Translations under genes and position numbers: made by a program
Shown: positions 1 to 12,869 of the stretch, piece after piece
How positions within the stretch are numbered: position 1 is the stretch's first letter
Layout of the letters: every line of letters begins with the position of its first letter
The notes under the pieces: generated by a model
Seen by the model: the letters and a program-made list of their open reading frames with translations, nothing else
The model's database searches: none
What the model was told of the DNA's origin: nothing
Assembly: GCF_030848805.1 (NCBI RefSeq)
Contig: NC_092360.1
Span: 22,423,701-22,487,700, forward strand
Source of the DNA: Temnothorax longispinosus
Lineage: Eukaryota > Arthropoda > Insecta > Hymenoptera > Formicidae
DNA length: 64,000 nt
Direction: 5' to 3'

Positions 1-1855
1 ATTTTATCCGTTAATGTGTGTGAAAAATGTATTTTAGTCAGTCGCGTTGTTTTCACTGTCGCGAATAAATGTACAGATTATTTTCCTGCGTCTGCAGTAC
101 GGAAATCCGAACTCTCTGAAATTTTACCGGTTTCAATCCTTGATGAAAATTCATCCCGAGAGAATTTTATTTCATTTAATTCCGCGAAACAATCTGACGT
201 CTGTCGCTTTAGATATTCCCTCTAGTGTGAACAATAGTTATAAGCTTACTGCGAAACAGTTATACTTCTTTTCTATGCTTCCTCATAACTAACAAAATTT
301 AGCATGAATTTCAAAGTTACGAATGTAAATTATTAAAAAGATACGAATATAATAGAATAATGTTGAAACATATACTTATCGTGTAAGTAATAAGAATTAA
401 AATCAATGTTTTTCAAAAATTCATTTATATTGTCTTCTCAAAATAAAAGGCTCGTGTGCAAATAAATGAAGATTTGCATGCATTTTTCGATGTATAACTT
501 ATTTGTTTTTCTGCAGTCTATTCATGCACTTTTCATTCTTTATACACTTTGTTTTATACCAATCGATTCAATCTCTATCTTCAATCTCTATAACAATTGA
601 GTGCGAGTGATTTTTTCACGCACGGCCGTCCCATTTTCCAAACAGAGAGGAAAAAATCCCGCGAAACTGCATCACATTTACACTATCTACGAGTCGCGAG
701 TTTTTTTTTTTACCGTGCAAAACTTTTTAATTGCGAGGCTCACTCCGATGATCGAGGCGAGAGAAGGCTATCCAATTTGAGCGAATGGGTTTTTCTCGAA
801 AGCTTTCCCTTCCTCGCCCTACCCCCCCCCCCGTCGTGTCAATCCCTTTGCCGCGATTCTTTTGTGACGTAAAAATTGAATCCACATAGCTATGGTATAT
901 TCACAGACGTGAACATGTGTTCGTGGATGTCGTGCACATATGACAAAATTCGGAGGAGAAACCAACTGCCCCTTTCTGCTTTTTCCTTTCTTTATCCGCT
1001 CTGTTTCTCTTTTTTCATTTACACATTTCGGTTTATTCTCTTTCTTCTCAGAATAACTACAGCTGCCATTGTCATTGGCAATTTTTGTTAACTACAGAAG
1101 ACACAATTTATCAAATTTAAAAATGTGACAATATTTACAAATGTGCAAATTTTCCCAAGTTTTTTTCTATTGGCATCGCTTTCACACAAAATAAAAAATA
1201 ATTGTAATAATTTGTACGCATCTAAATGCGGATAAATAATACATCTATAATAAAAATCTACATTTTACATTAATACAAAAAAATTCAAAGTGATAAGTCT
1301 GTTAAAAAAGAGAAAGTTTCAATTTTTTTTCTAGACTATGGAAAACAAAGATATATGTATAGATATATGTATTCGAGAAAATATAGCTTGTCAAGAATTG
1401 ATGTTTTGTTATTATGATTTTTTTTATATTTATTTTTTGACGTGGCTTAATTGTGGGATTCACCAAGACTAAACACGATCTTCAATCGGTCAAATAAACA
1501 CACACGCATCCGGTGAATTTGTCCGTTTCCGTTCTACCGGAATCTTGCGGTTGTCCGTTCGAATAAGACATAAAGGGAGAGAAACAGGAAGAGGAGGAGC
1601 AGCAGGCTCGAGAGTCGACCAGAGTAGAATGACGAAGAAAAAAAAGAAAATAGGAATAAAATAAAAGACGAACGCGTTGTCCCACGGTAGCTCGTCGTCG
1701 GCTAGACCAAACAAACAATCTTTATCTTCTTTATGGTCGCCCGCTTATCTCCGTCCGGCGACTAACTCTCAGCAGGTTTCCGCGCCTTTTTCTCGCCTTC
1801 CTACGCAAAGAAATCCTTTGTGTTCCGGCATACGTTCTCACGGCGGAGGAAAAGT

Positions 1856-1860
<5 letters not shown>
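1..1860. other. Noncoding, AT-rich; probable plexin intron
   Basis: No supportable gene is seen here. The stretch is AT-rich with short homopolymers, a C run near 826-832 and a GC-richer patch near 1480-1860. It lies downstream of the plexin exon donor, so it is presumably intron following the first coding exon. That placement is inference: no further plexin exon was recognised to the left of 5184. Confidence 0.5.

Positions 1861-1914
<54 letters not shown>
1861..1914. repeat. (GA)27 microsatellite
   Basis: An uninterrupted GA dinucleotide run. Arginine/glutamate frames on one strand and serine/leucine frames on the other are artefacts of the repeat, not genes. Runs this long are usually polymorphic in length. 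Confidence 0.97.
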
Positions 1915-1920
<6 letters not shown>

Positions 1921-2141
1921 GACGAAATGCAGAAAATTTGAATAAATCTCGCGCCGCGTCGTGAATATCATTTCGCTAGACTTTGCGGAGTGTTCCGCAT
2001 CTTTAAGCGGGCACTGAAAACGGTTCTCTAAGTACCGTTCCCGTGAAGTTTTGAGAAAGCCGTGCCTGTGCACCCCACGCGACGAAACCCGGGCAAGCTT
2101 CGTTATAACCGCCGCGCGGAAACCTTTGGCGTTCTTTGCGT

Positions 2142-2150
2142 GAGAGAGAG

Positions 2151-2208
<58 letters not shown>
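2142..2208. repeat. GA-rich microsatellite with GAAA interruptions
   Basis: A second long GA run, about 230 bp from the first, interrupted near its left end by AAAG units. Both runs have purines on the plus strand. Open frames crossing both are repeat artefacts. Confidence 0.95.
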
Positions 2209-2212
<4 letters not shown>

Positions 2213-2811
2213 ACGGAAACCTTAAATCGCTTAACCGATATCGAAGATAAATGGTTGCGTTGATATGAAAAATGAGTAGTTTCTTTTGTAGATAACTGTC
2301 CCAAATTATTTTGTAGAAATAAATCAAGGAATTGAGATAAATGTGCTCAATCAAATATTTTGCGAAATTTTTTATGATTATTTGTCTCTGTGTCTTTTGT
2401 TCCATTACTTAGAATAATCCATCCCAATCAGTTTCTCTTAAAATTATTCTTACTTTTCTTTGTTTACATGCCGGAGATTGATTGTTTTATGATAAACTTT
2501 ATCTGTGTCTTTTGGCTTAGATGCGTTGAAAACGTGAAAGTGAAATTTATATAAATCGATACATGCCGAGAAATTGTTGCGAGATTTCCTGACAAACTGA
2601 GATCGAGCGCCGGCGACGTACAAATGACGATAAATTGTTCAATTCACTAATGCTGCTTTCCCGCGGAAAGACGGAAGAGAAGTCAAATTGCGAAAACTTT
2701 GACAAATACTTCGGATATAAAAGAACATAATATCGATATTGTCTCTGCTCGTCGAGGAATTTTTAGAATATAGGTATTTTATGTGTGTGCATGTGTGTAT
2801 GTGTAAAATTT

Positions 2812-2901
2812 GACTTTGTTAAATTAATTTCACCGTGATGATAGAGATATATATAATTAATCATATCTCTATCATCACAGTGAAACTAATTTAACAAAGG
2901 C
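2812..2901. repeat. Near-perfect inverted repeat (hairpin)
   Basis: Two arms of about 40 bases are nearly exact reverse complements, reading TTTGTTAAATTAATTTCAC on the left and its complement with one or two changes on the right. They are separated by about 10 AT-rich bases. RNA from either strand would fold into a long stem. It could be a tiny palindromic MITE or a small-RNA precursor. No target-site duplication beyond short AT bases is clear, and no known microRNA sequence was recognised. Confidence 0.8.
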
Positions 2902-5177
2902 AAATAATAAGCGTGTCCACCTAATTTAATATCGAATCCATTTCGCCCTCTTTCGAGGGATGACTTCGCATTATATAGCTATATAGGGAGGAATGTTCCT
3001 CGTGATCGCTTATTGAGACGAGCATGAATCGTGAAATTCGTCCGAAGTCGCGTGTATCCGTGCGGAATCAATTCGCCAGAGTTCCCGAACAAGAATGCAC
3101 AGAGCGATCTAGGTTCTTTTATATGCGGATTTTTTACCAATTTTTTTTCGACAAAAATTGATCGCGAGACCAATCTCTGTGTTATAAAGAATTTAAGGAC
3201 TTTCAAGAGTAAAATTTTAACCAAAAGTTTTTCATGCAACGTTATCCGATTAAATGTTTCAAACAGAAAGGCTCAGCTTCAAATTCGGGGAATTCATACG
3301 CGAGAACATCCCGATGCATACGCGACACAACAGGAAAAGCGGTCAGCAAAACCGAGAGCTCATCGGCGTTTTGTATAAGTTTCGGTTAACCGCTGACGAA
3401 CGATCGGTATATAGCGATCGATCGCGAGGAGATAGCCTCGGTGGTTGCGGGCAGAAATGACGCGGCAAACGTGGCGAAAGAGGCGCATTTTCGTCGCGTT
3501 TCTGCCTCTGTGACGCTCGGAAAAAGTCGTGGAATGTGCGACTGCTGTTGGCTGCGCGCAATAAAATCGCTCCGCAGCAAAGCGACCGGCTCTTGGACTC
3601 TTGGTACGTTAATAATAATAAATTATGGAATCCGCCGCGCTGGTCAACGACGCATGCGGATCTGGAGAAAGGCTTCACCCGGCATTCGCCAGTCTCATTA
3701 GAGGTTTTAATTGCGCCAGGTGAGATCTAGGACAACCATAAAGACGAATAAAAATTCGGTCGCTCTCCCGGAAAATAATAAACCAGACCCGTGAATTGAT
3801 ATAGTCGAATCGGTCCGTGATGTTCCTGATGAGTGCTCAACTCGATCGCGTTCCTATATTTTCGTCATATAATCGCGGTTAAATGTACAGACTTTATCCA
3901 CTTTATCACTGCGTGAATCGCAATATATATTTTAATTGCAACATAATGCTAATTCCGCGATTACGTAAATAAAACAATATCCTGATTTTCTGTTTCCGCA
4001 TTAATGCAAATATAATGGCTTAAATGTAATATTACACGTGCAATTTAACAGATCGGATAAACATATAATAGCGTTAGACAGATTCTGGCAAAATTAACAC
4101 ACGTTATTTGTCCGTTTCTAAAACTCGACATACGCAATAGTATAAGTATTTCGCAATTTCCCGGCAAAAAAATGAGAAGCAGCCTACGCACAGGCGGACG
4201 CTGCGGAGAAAGATTGTTCTCGCGCTCGTATGCACAAATGACGCGAGCCCGTGTGAAAGGAGCATATGGCGCTTTGTAAGAGGCTCCTGCGTCTTGCCTT
4301 CTTTAAGCTTTTCGATGCCACCTGTTACGTAAATGCGAACGAGTGAGAAAGAGGACGGCGAGGAGCTTCCTGCGAGACGCGGCCGATTGATTCGTGCCGT
4401 AATAATCAAGGAGGACGAATCGCGCGTCCTTCTTGCAACGGAAGGTGGTCTTTCCACCTGACGGCCATTCAGCCGCTCGACAACCACCGATGCACCACCA
4501 TGCGCCACATCGTGTGGTTATAATAATTCCGATGGCACTGATACCCTCGCAGTGCCGAGCTATCGAATACCGTGCACACAAGGTAACCTTCCGCGAGTTA
4601 TTGTCGGCCAGTAGTAGCCGTACTGCGAGATATCAATTCATTTAAACGAGCTATCAATCCGCTGTGTGCATCGGAGGGAATGAACGAAGTAACGAGAGAT
4701 TTCAACGAGACAGTGACTAACAACGCGTTTATATATAGTTGTCAACTACTCTTGGCAAAATATAAATCAACTCGCTCCGTTTTGTTAAATCTTAGATTTT
4801 TGTGATAAGTCGCAATCGCACTCTATGCGTGTGTGAATTTCTTGATAAATTAGATTCAAATAACTTAAAGTCTTCTTTTTAAGAAACTCACGCATTATTC
4901 GCAACAGAATCCCCATGGAATAATATCCATGTATTAGGTATCCGAAATCATGATAAAATTTTAAAATAAAAATCACTTATCAAAAATCTCGGAATGTGCT
5001 ATCATAAAGTTATCACAAATCTCGGAATGTTTTGCGTTCGTTGAATCCCGCGCTTTTTACAACGATCAAAGGTATTTTATATTTTTCTCCAGATAACGAG
5101 CGAGATGCCGAGTGACATCGCCGAGATTATGTACACGTCGGCGAAGCGGCAGTGGTTAAATTAAGCTGTTCAAAATG
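2902..5177. other. Noncoding, GC-mosaic; probable plexin intron
   Basis: No gene is supported. Two GC-richer patches (about 3000-3730 and 4100-4640) contain medium open frames on both strands, but none resembles a plexin or another family. The rest is AT-rich. The second plexin coding exon was looked for on the minus strand and not recognised, though a short internal exon could be missed by eye. Confidence 0.5.
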
Positions 5178-5183
5178 ACTCAC

Positions 5184-6383
5184 CGTTGATATGCATTTGT
5201 GGCTCGGCGAGATGAACTCCAGGCCCCGCTGTCCCTCGCCGCTGAAGCATCTCTGTATATTGCTCATGAACTTGCGGCGGATCGCCTTGAGCGAATACAC
5301 GCACAAACCCGAGCGTTGTCGCGGCACGTCACTGTTGGGCCCGTCGCTCTCGGCGAATACGGCGAATAGCACATCGTCCTGAGCGGTGATGCCCAGGTCA
5401 CCGGCGAGCACCGAGCCGGCCTTGCCGACGTAAGCGGCTTGCACCAGGTTGTAGGTACGCTCGTCGCTGGTGCAGTTAATCGGTATCTCGGTGTACGAGT
5501 AATAATGCTCGTCGTCCTGGCATACGCGGACCAGTTTCGACAGATAGATCGGCGTCTCCGTGTTTTTCATCTGCGTGGTGAGGAAATAACTGAACCCGCC
5601 ACTGCTAAAGCCGTAGATGTAGTTGATGGGGTAACGTTCTCGCGACAGAGAGTTAACGTACATGCGTGTACCGGTCGTGACCGCTGCTTCCGCGATGTTG
5701 AGCATCTTGTCCTTGTCGAGGGAACGCGAGCTCACCGCCGGCACTTCCGAACGGTAGGGCGAATTGCCGGTGAAGGTCACGCCGACGTACATGACCTGGG
5801 AGACCGGTGGATTTGGCGGGCCGGGCGCGATAAACGCGACCGTCGAGGCGGTGGCGTTGTTCGCCACCACCGCCTCCTTCACTTCCTGCACCACGTCCGA
5901 TATGTTGTGCAGATTGCGCACCGTGCACATGCCCTGGAACAGGCTGCCGCACGAGATGAGCCGCGTGGTGGTGTAATCGATCACCAGGGCCTTGTTCACG
6001 TTGTCGACCGGCCGCTTTTGCGCCTCACGGGGGCAGTCTAGCATCGAGCACGCGGTGGAGTCGCCCTTCGGTCCGGTGACCTCCTTTACGACGAGCAGCA
6101 AGTCCGGCGACAGCTGATAGAGACGATTAACCGCGCCTACGTACACCCGGCCGGTGTTCTTGTCCACTACCAGATGGTTCATGCGCTCCACCTCCGGATC
6201 GTGGAATTTCTGGACTATGTCGGCCGGCGACGTGCGCACCGCTATCGGCAACGATAGCGACAGCGTGAGGATCAGAATCAGCAGCAGCGGCGGGCGACAC
6301 CAACATCGTCGGCGCGGCCGCGATACCACCGACCGCGCCACCCTCATAGTCCCCGTCGTCGTTGTCGGGAAGACTGACAACAT
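5184..6383 (-). CDS. Plexin A, first coding exon (signal peptide and most of the Sema domain), partial
   Basis: Plexins are single-pass membrane receptors for semaphorins that steer growing axons through a cytoplasmic GAP domain. This exon encodes 400 residues and stops in phase 0 after Thr400 at a GTGAGT donor (plus-strand ACTCAC, 5178-5183); the 18 further codons before the stop are intronic. An in-frame TAG sits two codons before the first ATG (6383). Met13 is a plausible alternative start, being closer to the hydrophobic signal core at about residues 33-48. Sema hallmarks include HLVVDKNTGRVYVGAVNRLY (70-89), the C112/C117 pair, C145/C153 in CGSLFQGMC, YPINYIYGFSSGGFSYFLT (251-269), C288/C304 and QDDVLFAVF (335-343). 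NXS/T sequons occur at N160, N176 and N303. The rest of Sema, PSI, IPT, transmembrane and GAP regions are absent, expected on later exons. Class A rather than B is judged from remembered similarity to insect PlexA. Confidence 0.93.
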
Positions 6384-6554
6384 TGCCTACTCTACCTATT
6401 TCCACACTACGGACTCCGTCGCGCCTCCACCACCACCACCACCCCCTCCTCTTCCACCTCCTCCGCCGCCTCCTCCCCCGCCCCCTCCTCCTCCTCTTCC
6501 GCGCTGTCCGGCGATTGTGGCGGAGGTGGCTTCTTCCTTGAGCTTCTCCCAGAC
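6384..6554 (-). other. 5' UTR part of the plexin first coding exon, with 3' splice site
   Basis: On the minus strand a pyrimidine-rich tract ending TTTTTGCAG (AG at 6556-6555) precedes this stretch, so the exon probably begins at 6554 and is joined to an upstream noncoding exon. No ATG occurs between 6554 and 6384, so 6383 is the first start in this exon. The segment is dominated by GGN triplets. That it is UTR rather than internal coding is inferred from the TAG immediately upstream of the start in the same frame. Confidence 0.65.
6424..6500. repeat. CCN/GGN trinucleotide-like tract inside the plexin 5' UTR
   Basis: The plus strand reads as imperfect CCA, CCT and CCG triplets; the transcribed strand is therefore a run of GGN with many GG and GGGG groups. 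Polyglycine and polyproline frames across it are repeat artefacts. The G-rich transcript strand could form G-quadruplex structures ahead of the start codon. Confidence 0.9.
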
Positions 6555-6807
6555 CTGCAAAAAGCAATCAAAATTGATAGTTAATATACTTGAGACATTA
6601 AACCGCAAGAAAATGTATTATATAACAAATTATATATTTTTCATAAATTGTTCGTATTTAAGAAAAATATCCTCCCTTAGCTCTTAAAAATAGATATTTA
6701 TGTAAAAGAAAAAAATAATTTAAAAAGGAGTATATTTCATGTGTAGCATCAAATTACTTCTCTGTTGATAAAACTTATTGAATTTATGGAATAAAAAATA
6801 AAATTAT

Positions 6808-6834
6808 GATGTATTTATAATTTATAAATACATC
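6808..6834. repeat. Perfect AT-rich palindrome
   Basis: Thirteen-base arms (GATGTATTTATAA and its complement) flank a single T. It is short and AT-rich, so chance or a small palindromic element are both possible. Confidence 0.8.
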
Positions 6835-9800
6835 AAAATTATTACATATCATAATCTTGTTTTATTTCTCCTGGTATTCAACTATTCTGATTGATATCGC
6901 CTCTGGAAATTACAAATTTCTTTCACTTTTAATTTATCTTTTCGTATATGCACAGATGTCCGTCTGCTATAATGTAACTATACTATTCGTACGTCCGAAG
7001 AGCGAGACATTATACGCAAGAGACAGTATTCACCATGCATAATTGTAACGATTATCTTCTCCGACTCAAGGTGAGAGCACCTCTTGCACGCAACGTAATC
7101 TACTTTCGATCGAAGGGAAAGGTGCAATTAGTGCAACGACACGGAACAATTATTGCCGAGAGCGCAAGATAACAATCAAGCATAATAACGCGCAGCGCGC
7201 GTTGAAAAGTGCACTTCCTATAGTTGTATTAAAAATATCTTGAATATTTGCACAAAAGATAATAAATCATATTACATACAACTAATAATTAAGCTTCTCG
7301 ATTCGGCAAACGTACAAACTAGCGTACCAACGTCAAAGGCAAATACATTTAAATGACGTTTCGTTAATGGAATGTAAGCATCTCTACGTGATTATAAAAG
7401 ATGCCTTTTGCCGATCGGCTCGGCAGTTCACGTTCTCACAGAGGATCGACAAACAAAAAATTGTAGGACGAAAATAACGAGATCGCGGCGAAACGGGAGG
7501 AATGTGCGATTTATCGAGCAGGAGGAAACCAGGTGCCTTTGAAACGTGCCCCCTCCGATGCATCTCGTCGGCCCCCTCTTAAGAAAATGACTTCGTGCAG
7601 CCGGCGAGCGTCGGAAAAAGCGAAGGGTGGTGGAACGGGCGAAAGGAAAAAAAGAAACGCGGCGATCATCTCTCTTTCGTCTCTTATCGCAACGCGGAGG
7701 GTAACAGCCGATCGGGAAAAAAGTTTTCTTATTTCCTGAAGACCCATTTTCCCCACTCTTTCCCTTGTTCCCGGATTACCCCCCTCCCTCCCAATTTCAT
7801 TTGATGTCAATCTCGGTTATAGTGCTCTGCCCCTAGGAAGATTAGAAACATCTGCGTGCAAAAATCTCAGACATTTTGCGCGATCTTTAAGAATAACTCA
7901 GTCACGGAAAATTTCAACTGTCTCCATTTTTTCTTAATGTATTTTTTATACAGTTAAATTTAATATCCGCAATCGATTACAATTTTTATATAATAGAATT
8001 ATAATAAATAAAGCAAATTTGTATATAATTACAAAGATAAAAGAATATTTCAGGTATCTATTTTTATGTCTAAGTGAACAATTCTATTTTCTAAATCCCT
8101 AGATATTATAAAAGTGTAAAATATTGTCTTTTATTCGTTAGGTAATCAATACATCAAAACGATGATTAAGTTATGAATAATTTCTATCGGAATTTTGAAA
8201 GTCTAATCAGATATCAGTGCTATTTAAAACTAATTAATTGTAGGTTATCAAACTTAGAATATTAAGAATTTAATACATTTGAAATTTGAAAAGCGTATAA
8301 TAATAAAATTTTATGTCAGTAATTTTAGCACTGACAATAGCAAACGTATTTCCAAACTCGATAGTTAAACTAATTTTGATAAATAAATCATATGTATTAT
8401 TCAATTAGTAAATAGATTCAGTAAACTAGATTATCATTCTCAAACAAAATACTATCGTTATACATGTGAAACTATCTTCTTTTAAAAGGAAAAACACATT
8501 TCAAAAAATACGAAAAGATGTTCTACTTGTCTCCTCACGGTATTTTAATTTCGATTAACTTCATGTGAATGAATAATTTAACTACTGACCGAATAATATT
8601 ACAGTCTCTTGCTTCGCGTATTCGGAGAAGCTTGAAAGAAACCATGAATAGTATCGATTTGTTTATTCAACACGGCGTAGTTGCAGACTACGTTCGTATA
8701 GGCTATAGCAACTTCGATCCAACAGTGCGCGTCATTAAATGACAAATCGGAGAGTCCAATATCGCATAAAAGCATTTGTTCCATGAAAAGTAAAAGATAA
8801 AGTTCGCGCGATTGTATGAGCCATTTGCAGTGAGTAAGCATTACAAGTAACGATTGCACGTATAAAGAAAGTAGACTAGGTGACACGTGCACCGATATAA
8901 GTATTGAATTGACTGCGAGCACGCGATTTCTCAGGAAGGAAACGATGCAGGAATGTGCTGAGAAAAAATTGCTTGAGAAAACAGAGTCGCATAAGGGGTG
9001 TCCTTCAATTATAATAAAATATATTATTTATTATTTTTAAATATTGAATTGCTTTAAACATTCATTGAAGAATATACATTCATATAATAGGTGTGAAAAA
9101 TCCCTAAGTGTGTGTATGTGTGTTTACATGTGTGTCCGTCCAATGTCGACTCGCATATCAATTATCGTAGATGACAGACCACGATAGCCTCCCGCATCTG
9201 ATGAAGAGAACGCGTGCCTTTCTTTATGAATTCCCATTGTACTAGAGAAGAGCGACACGCACTTTGACGTCGGTAATTAACGATCTTAATTGCTCTCGGT
9301 AATTTGCACCGCGATTTCGCCAGAGCGATACACGACGGAGACACCTCTCGTTTCCGACAACGTTACGTTAGTCGAGAAAGTCAAACATGCGTGAAACTAC
9401 GGGCTAATTAGCGTGCAAAGGCTTGAGGCGTTGCCAAACTCAAGGCTGTTGGGATGTTTAAATTTACCGGGGCACCGATATTTTATCACTCATTCAGTAT
9501 TGAGGATAGCAGTATCAACATTTTATAATATTCATGTAGCATGTATTAAACAAAGAACTAGAAGATAAAAAAGTTGTAAATATAGCGCAAGCATTATATC
9601 ATTAAAAATTTTTAATTGCAAAATTACAATATTTTTATATCTATTAATAACAAGAAACAAGTAAAAACTCTAAATTATGCAAAATTTGATAAAAATATTT
9701 AATAAATATTTTAAATATATTTTGTACAAGAAATATTTCAAAAATTATAATCCTTTAAAGTTGTCTCTCATAAAACTCTCGCTGCATTGATCAACTATCC

Positions 9801-12569
9801 AATCCTCATGCAGAAAGATTTATTTACGATGGTCACCATATGGAATGTACATTGAAGATAAGATCGTCTATGCAGCTTGAGAGACAAATTGCCTTTTCAA
9901 GAAAAGGCCACGTAACGAATGTGATTGCTCGACAAACGTGCTTCAGAGGAAAGTGTAAGTATTGAAGGGGCATGAAAAAGAATGAGTATGAGCGTCGAAA
10001 GGGGGAAGACGATGGGCTGGAGGAAAGCCCGAAACGCAAGGGAACGATGCAACGCTCTCCGCGATCCTTTAAATCTTTCCTTCCGTCCCCTTAGCTCGAG
10101 GTCCTCCTGATTCCTCATTAAGCAAATGGTCGACGTGGAAAACATGTCGCGGAAACTTCTGTAATTCAAAGAGACACGACGTAAAAACGAACTTAGCTTT
10201 CTACGCCGTTTAACTGCTTTCTCGTAAAATTCCAATGCGAGGCAAAACGATAAGGACTCTTTTACATTTAAATAGTATATACGTCGGTGACAAATGCATT
10301 TTGAGCGTGATCACTTTGATTGGTTTAAGCTGAACTAATTCATTACTATTAAACTGTTATTTGTTTTATTTACTATAATCACAACTATATTTTATTGCTT
10401 ATTTATTTCATTGACCGAACGTTTCTTTTATTATTTTATCTTCTTCTATTTTTCTTATATACCTTTTTTAGAAAGAAGAGCGAGACAATATAATATCAGA
10501 TATTAATTCTCTTACAATATTAATCGTTATTATTCTTATTTGTTTAATCTTTTTGATATTTAAATATTCATCTCATTAAAATTTCTGCAATTTTTTATTA
10601 ATAATCCCTCAAAAATTTGTTTCAGAATATAAATAGATTTATCTTTCTATTTATTAACATTTTTCTAAAATTCTTATCTAATAAATTTCTAAGAAAGAGA
10701 GAGAAAGAAAGTTAAGTAAACACTAGCTGTTTTCGATAACAGCGATTTATTGCTCACCAAACCTAACAAACTAAAAGCTCTTAAATATAGCGGTATAGCT
10801 ATTATGGTCTACGGGGAAATTTTCCGGGGAGAGAACGGCCGTTAGCAAAAACTTACTATAACCAACTCGGATGGGAAAACTTGAATTAATTTGCCACCGC
10901 TAAAGCGTAGGAAGCGAGGGACGAGAGAGACTCTGAGCGGCGGAAAATTTGCGCGGTCTACCGAGTCCGAAGCCCCTAATGGATCCTTAACGAGTTGAAC
11001 AATCGTTAAAGGGTTTAAACAATTGTCCGGTTGGTGACTTTTTAAAAACGGCCGATTCCTCCCGCGGCGAGTCCGGCATATCGAGTTGCCAGCGGCGAAC
11101 ACAGAAGCGAACTTTCCTCTCCCCGGCAAACTTAAACCGAAACTAAATGTACGCGAAGTATATAACCGCAAAGAAGCAGCGTACTCCACGAAGACATCCC
11201 GGCTCGTTATCTCCGCCTCGGCCCCAGAAGATTTACAAACCCGCTATTATCTCGGTCGATTTTCCGCTGTTTGCGCGTCGAAAACGCAACATCTCAGTGT
11301 CTTCACAAGAATATATAAAATGTTTAACTACTAAAAAATTTCATATTTTTAAATTGTATAAAATATTTCGTAATTTATCTATTTTGAAAATTTTAATATA
11401 TATAAATACTTTCTAAATATTATCGGGCATATTTTGTAGATATATAACAGTTGAGTGTTATTTGGTATGGTAAGTTAAAAAAGCTATTGCTAAATAAATA
11501 AAGAATGGATGACATAAATAAACAAATATGAATAATTTTGAAAGTGAAGAAATTCAATTCTGGTTTATAACATCGTCCGAGCTTAACGATTATTATGAGC
11601 ATCATGCGGACATAAATTTTGCACAACTATTTGTACGGGCACACGTTGCAAAGGTAAGATCATTGGTTCCGTCAGCTAACGAGGTACGATCCATAAAGTA
11701 ACGAGGTGATATATCGCTCGGCTCGTGGAAATGATCACGTATCAGGTGATCGCTTACAGGGAAAATCAGGTCGGACATAAAAAAGAAGACGCAAAAAAGC
11801 GAACGTGGGTCCATCGAAGCTAATGAGAAGTAAGAGGCCACCCGGTAGCACATCAACGACCGTCTGATTTTTATTGGTGTCGTTTAATGAATTCAGTTGC
11901 ACGGCGGGATTAAGCGGCGTTATGACGCCGCGTCAAATGAGAGACAGAACTAACTAAAAGACAGTCTCTGAATTTATTCTTCGTCGTAGCCGTCATCAAT
12001 CTTCTCTAACAGAATTACCTGGCCGCGTGTATTAACTGTATGTTTCCCGAAAACAAAAAACTCACGTAATTACTTGAGACAACGAAACGTTTCAAGCCCT
12101 AAATGGCGGAAAATTAAATTTCCAACTGTGTCAGTAATTTGACATAAACGGCATTACACGATAATACATATGAAATATTCATAATGCTAAAATTTGTTAA
12201 TGACATATGACTAGCAATTAACATTAATGTCATATTACATACAAAGTTATAATAATGGTTATCACGCTAAAAAATGAACGAATGGAACGCGTAATGGAAC
12301 GTAAATATTTAATAGCGGACACAAAATCGATATAAAATTATGTATAATAGAATAAATATACCAATCACAAAGTAGTTCAAGGTATAGTGTGTTTCTGTAT
12401 GAAATAAATTTTACTCGCTCAACTACATTTAAAAAATCGAATAACAAATGTGAATAGAAAGGAAATTTTAGCTACTAATCATTTATAGATGTCTCTTACA
12501 CGAACCGATTAAAGTTCACAATAAAATTCGATAAAATATCAAATCAGTAAAATGGACTTTTCCACTGAT

Positions 12570-12590
12570 ATCCACTATCCGATAGTGGAT
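12570..12590. repeat. Perfect 10-bp-arm palindrome
   Basis: ATCCACTATC, one C, then GATAGTGGAT. A related ATCCACTAT-like string, TCCACTGATA, lies directly to the left. No function is assigned. Confidence 0.85.
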
Positions 12591-12869
12591 GGGGCAATGC
12601 TGGTAAACAGTAGACACGCGAGGCGGTCTTGGCAAGTTGCCAGTGTCAATTGCTTAACCCTTAAGTGCACAGTGTGTCATATTTGTTATCGTCCGCTTAA
12701 GAAACAATATACTGCATTATTAAAGTTTCTTGTGCGTAAAATTGATATTTCTGCATTACACGGCTATTTTAATAGTATTATAAATTCGAAATTATTGCTT
12801 TTAATATATACCTACCTATAAAATATTTTCAGTTTCACGCACGCAAACAAAATTATATAATATCTATAA

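Larger units (their letters stand above)
6555..12869. other. Noncoding, mosaic AT-rich and GC-richer; candidate 5' intron
   Basis: No gene is supported. A 27-base perfect palindrome lies at 6808-6834. GC-richer patches lie near 7440-7830, 9120-9460 and 10850-11290; the medium open frames in them look like no known family. GT-rich dinucleotide stretches occur near 9110-9135. A 21-base palindrome occurs at 12570-12590. Confidence 0.5.

Noticed and set aside
1801..2304. 167-codon minus-strand open frame
   Set aside because: Composed largely of Ser-Leu repeats generated by the two GA microsatellites.
5439..6041. 200-codon plus-strand open frame opposite the plexin exon
   Set aside because: It lies wholly antisense to a recognised Sema-encoding exon; GC-rich coding sequence commonly leaves long shadow frames.
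6396..6608. Polyglycine minus-strand frame and matching polyproline plus-strand frame
   Set aside because: Produced by the CCN/GGN tract; the minus frame also crosses the probable splice acceptor.
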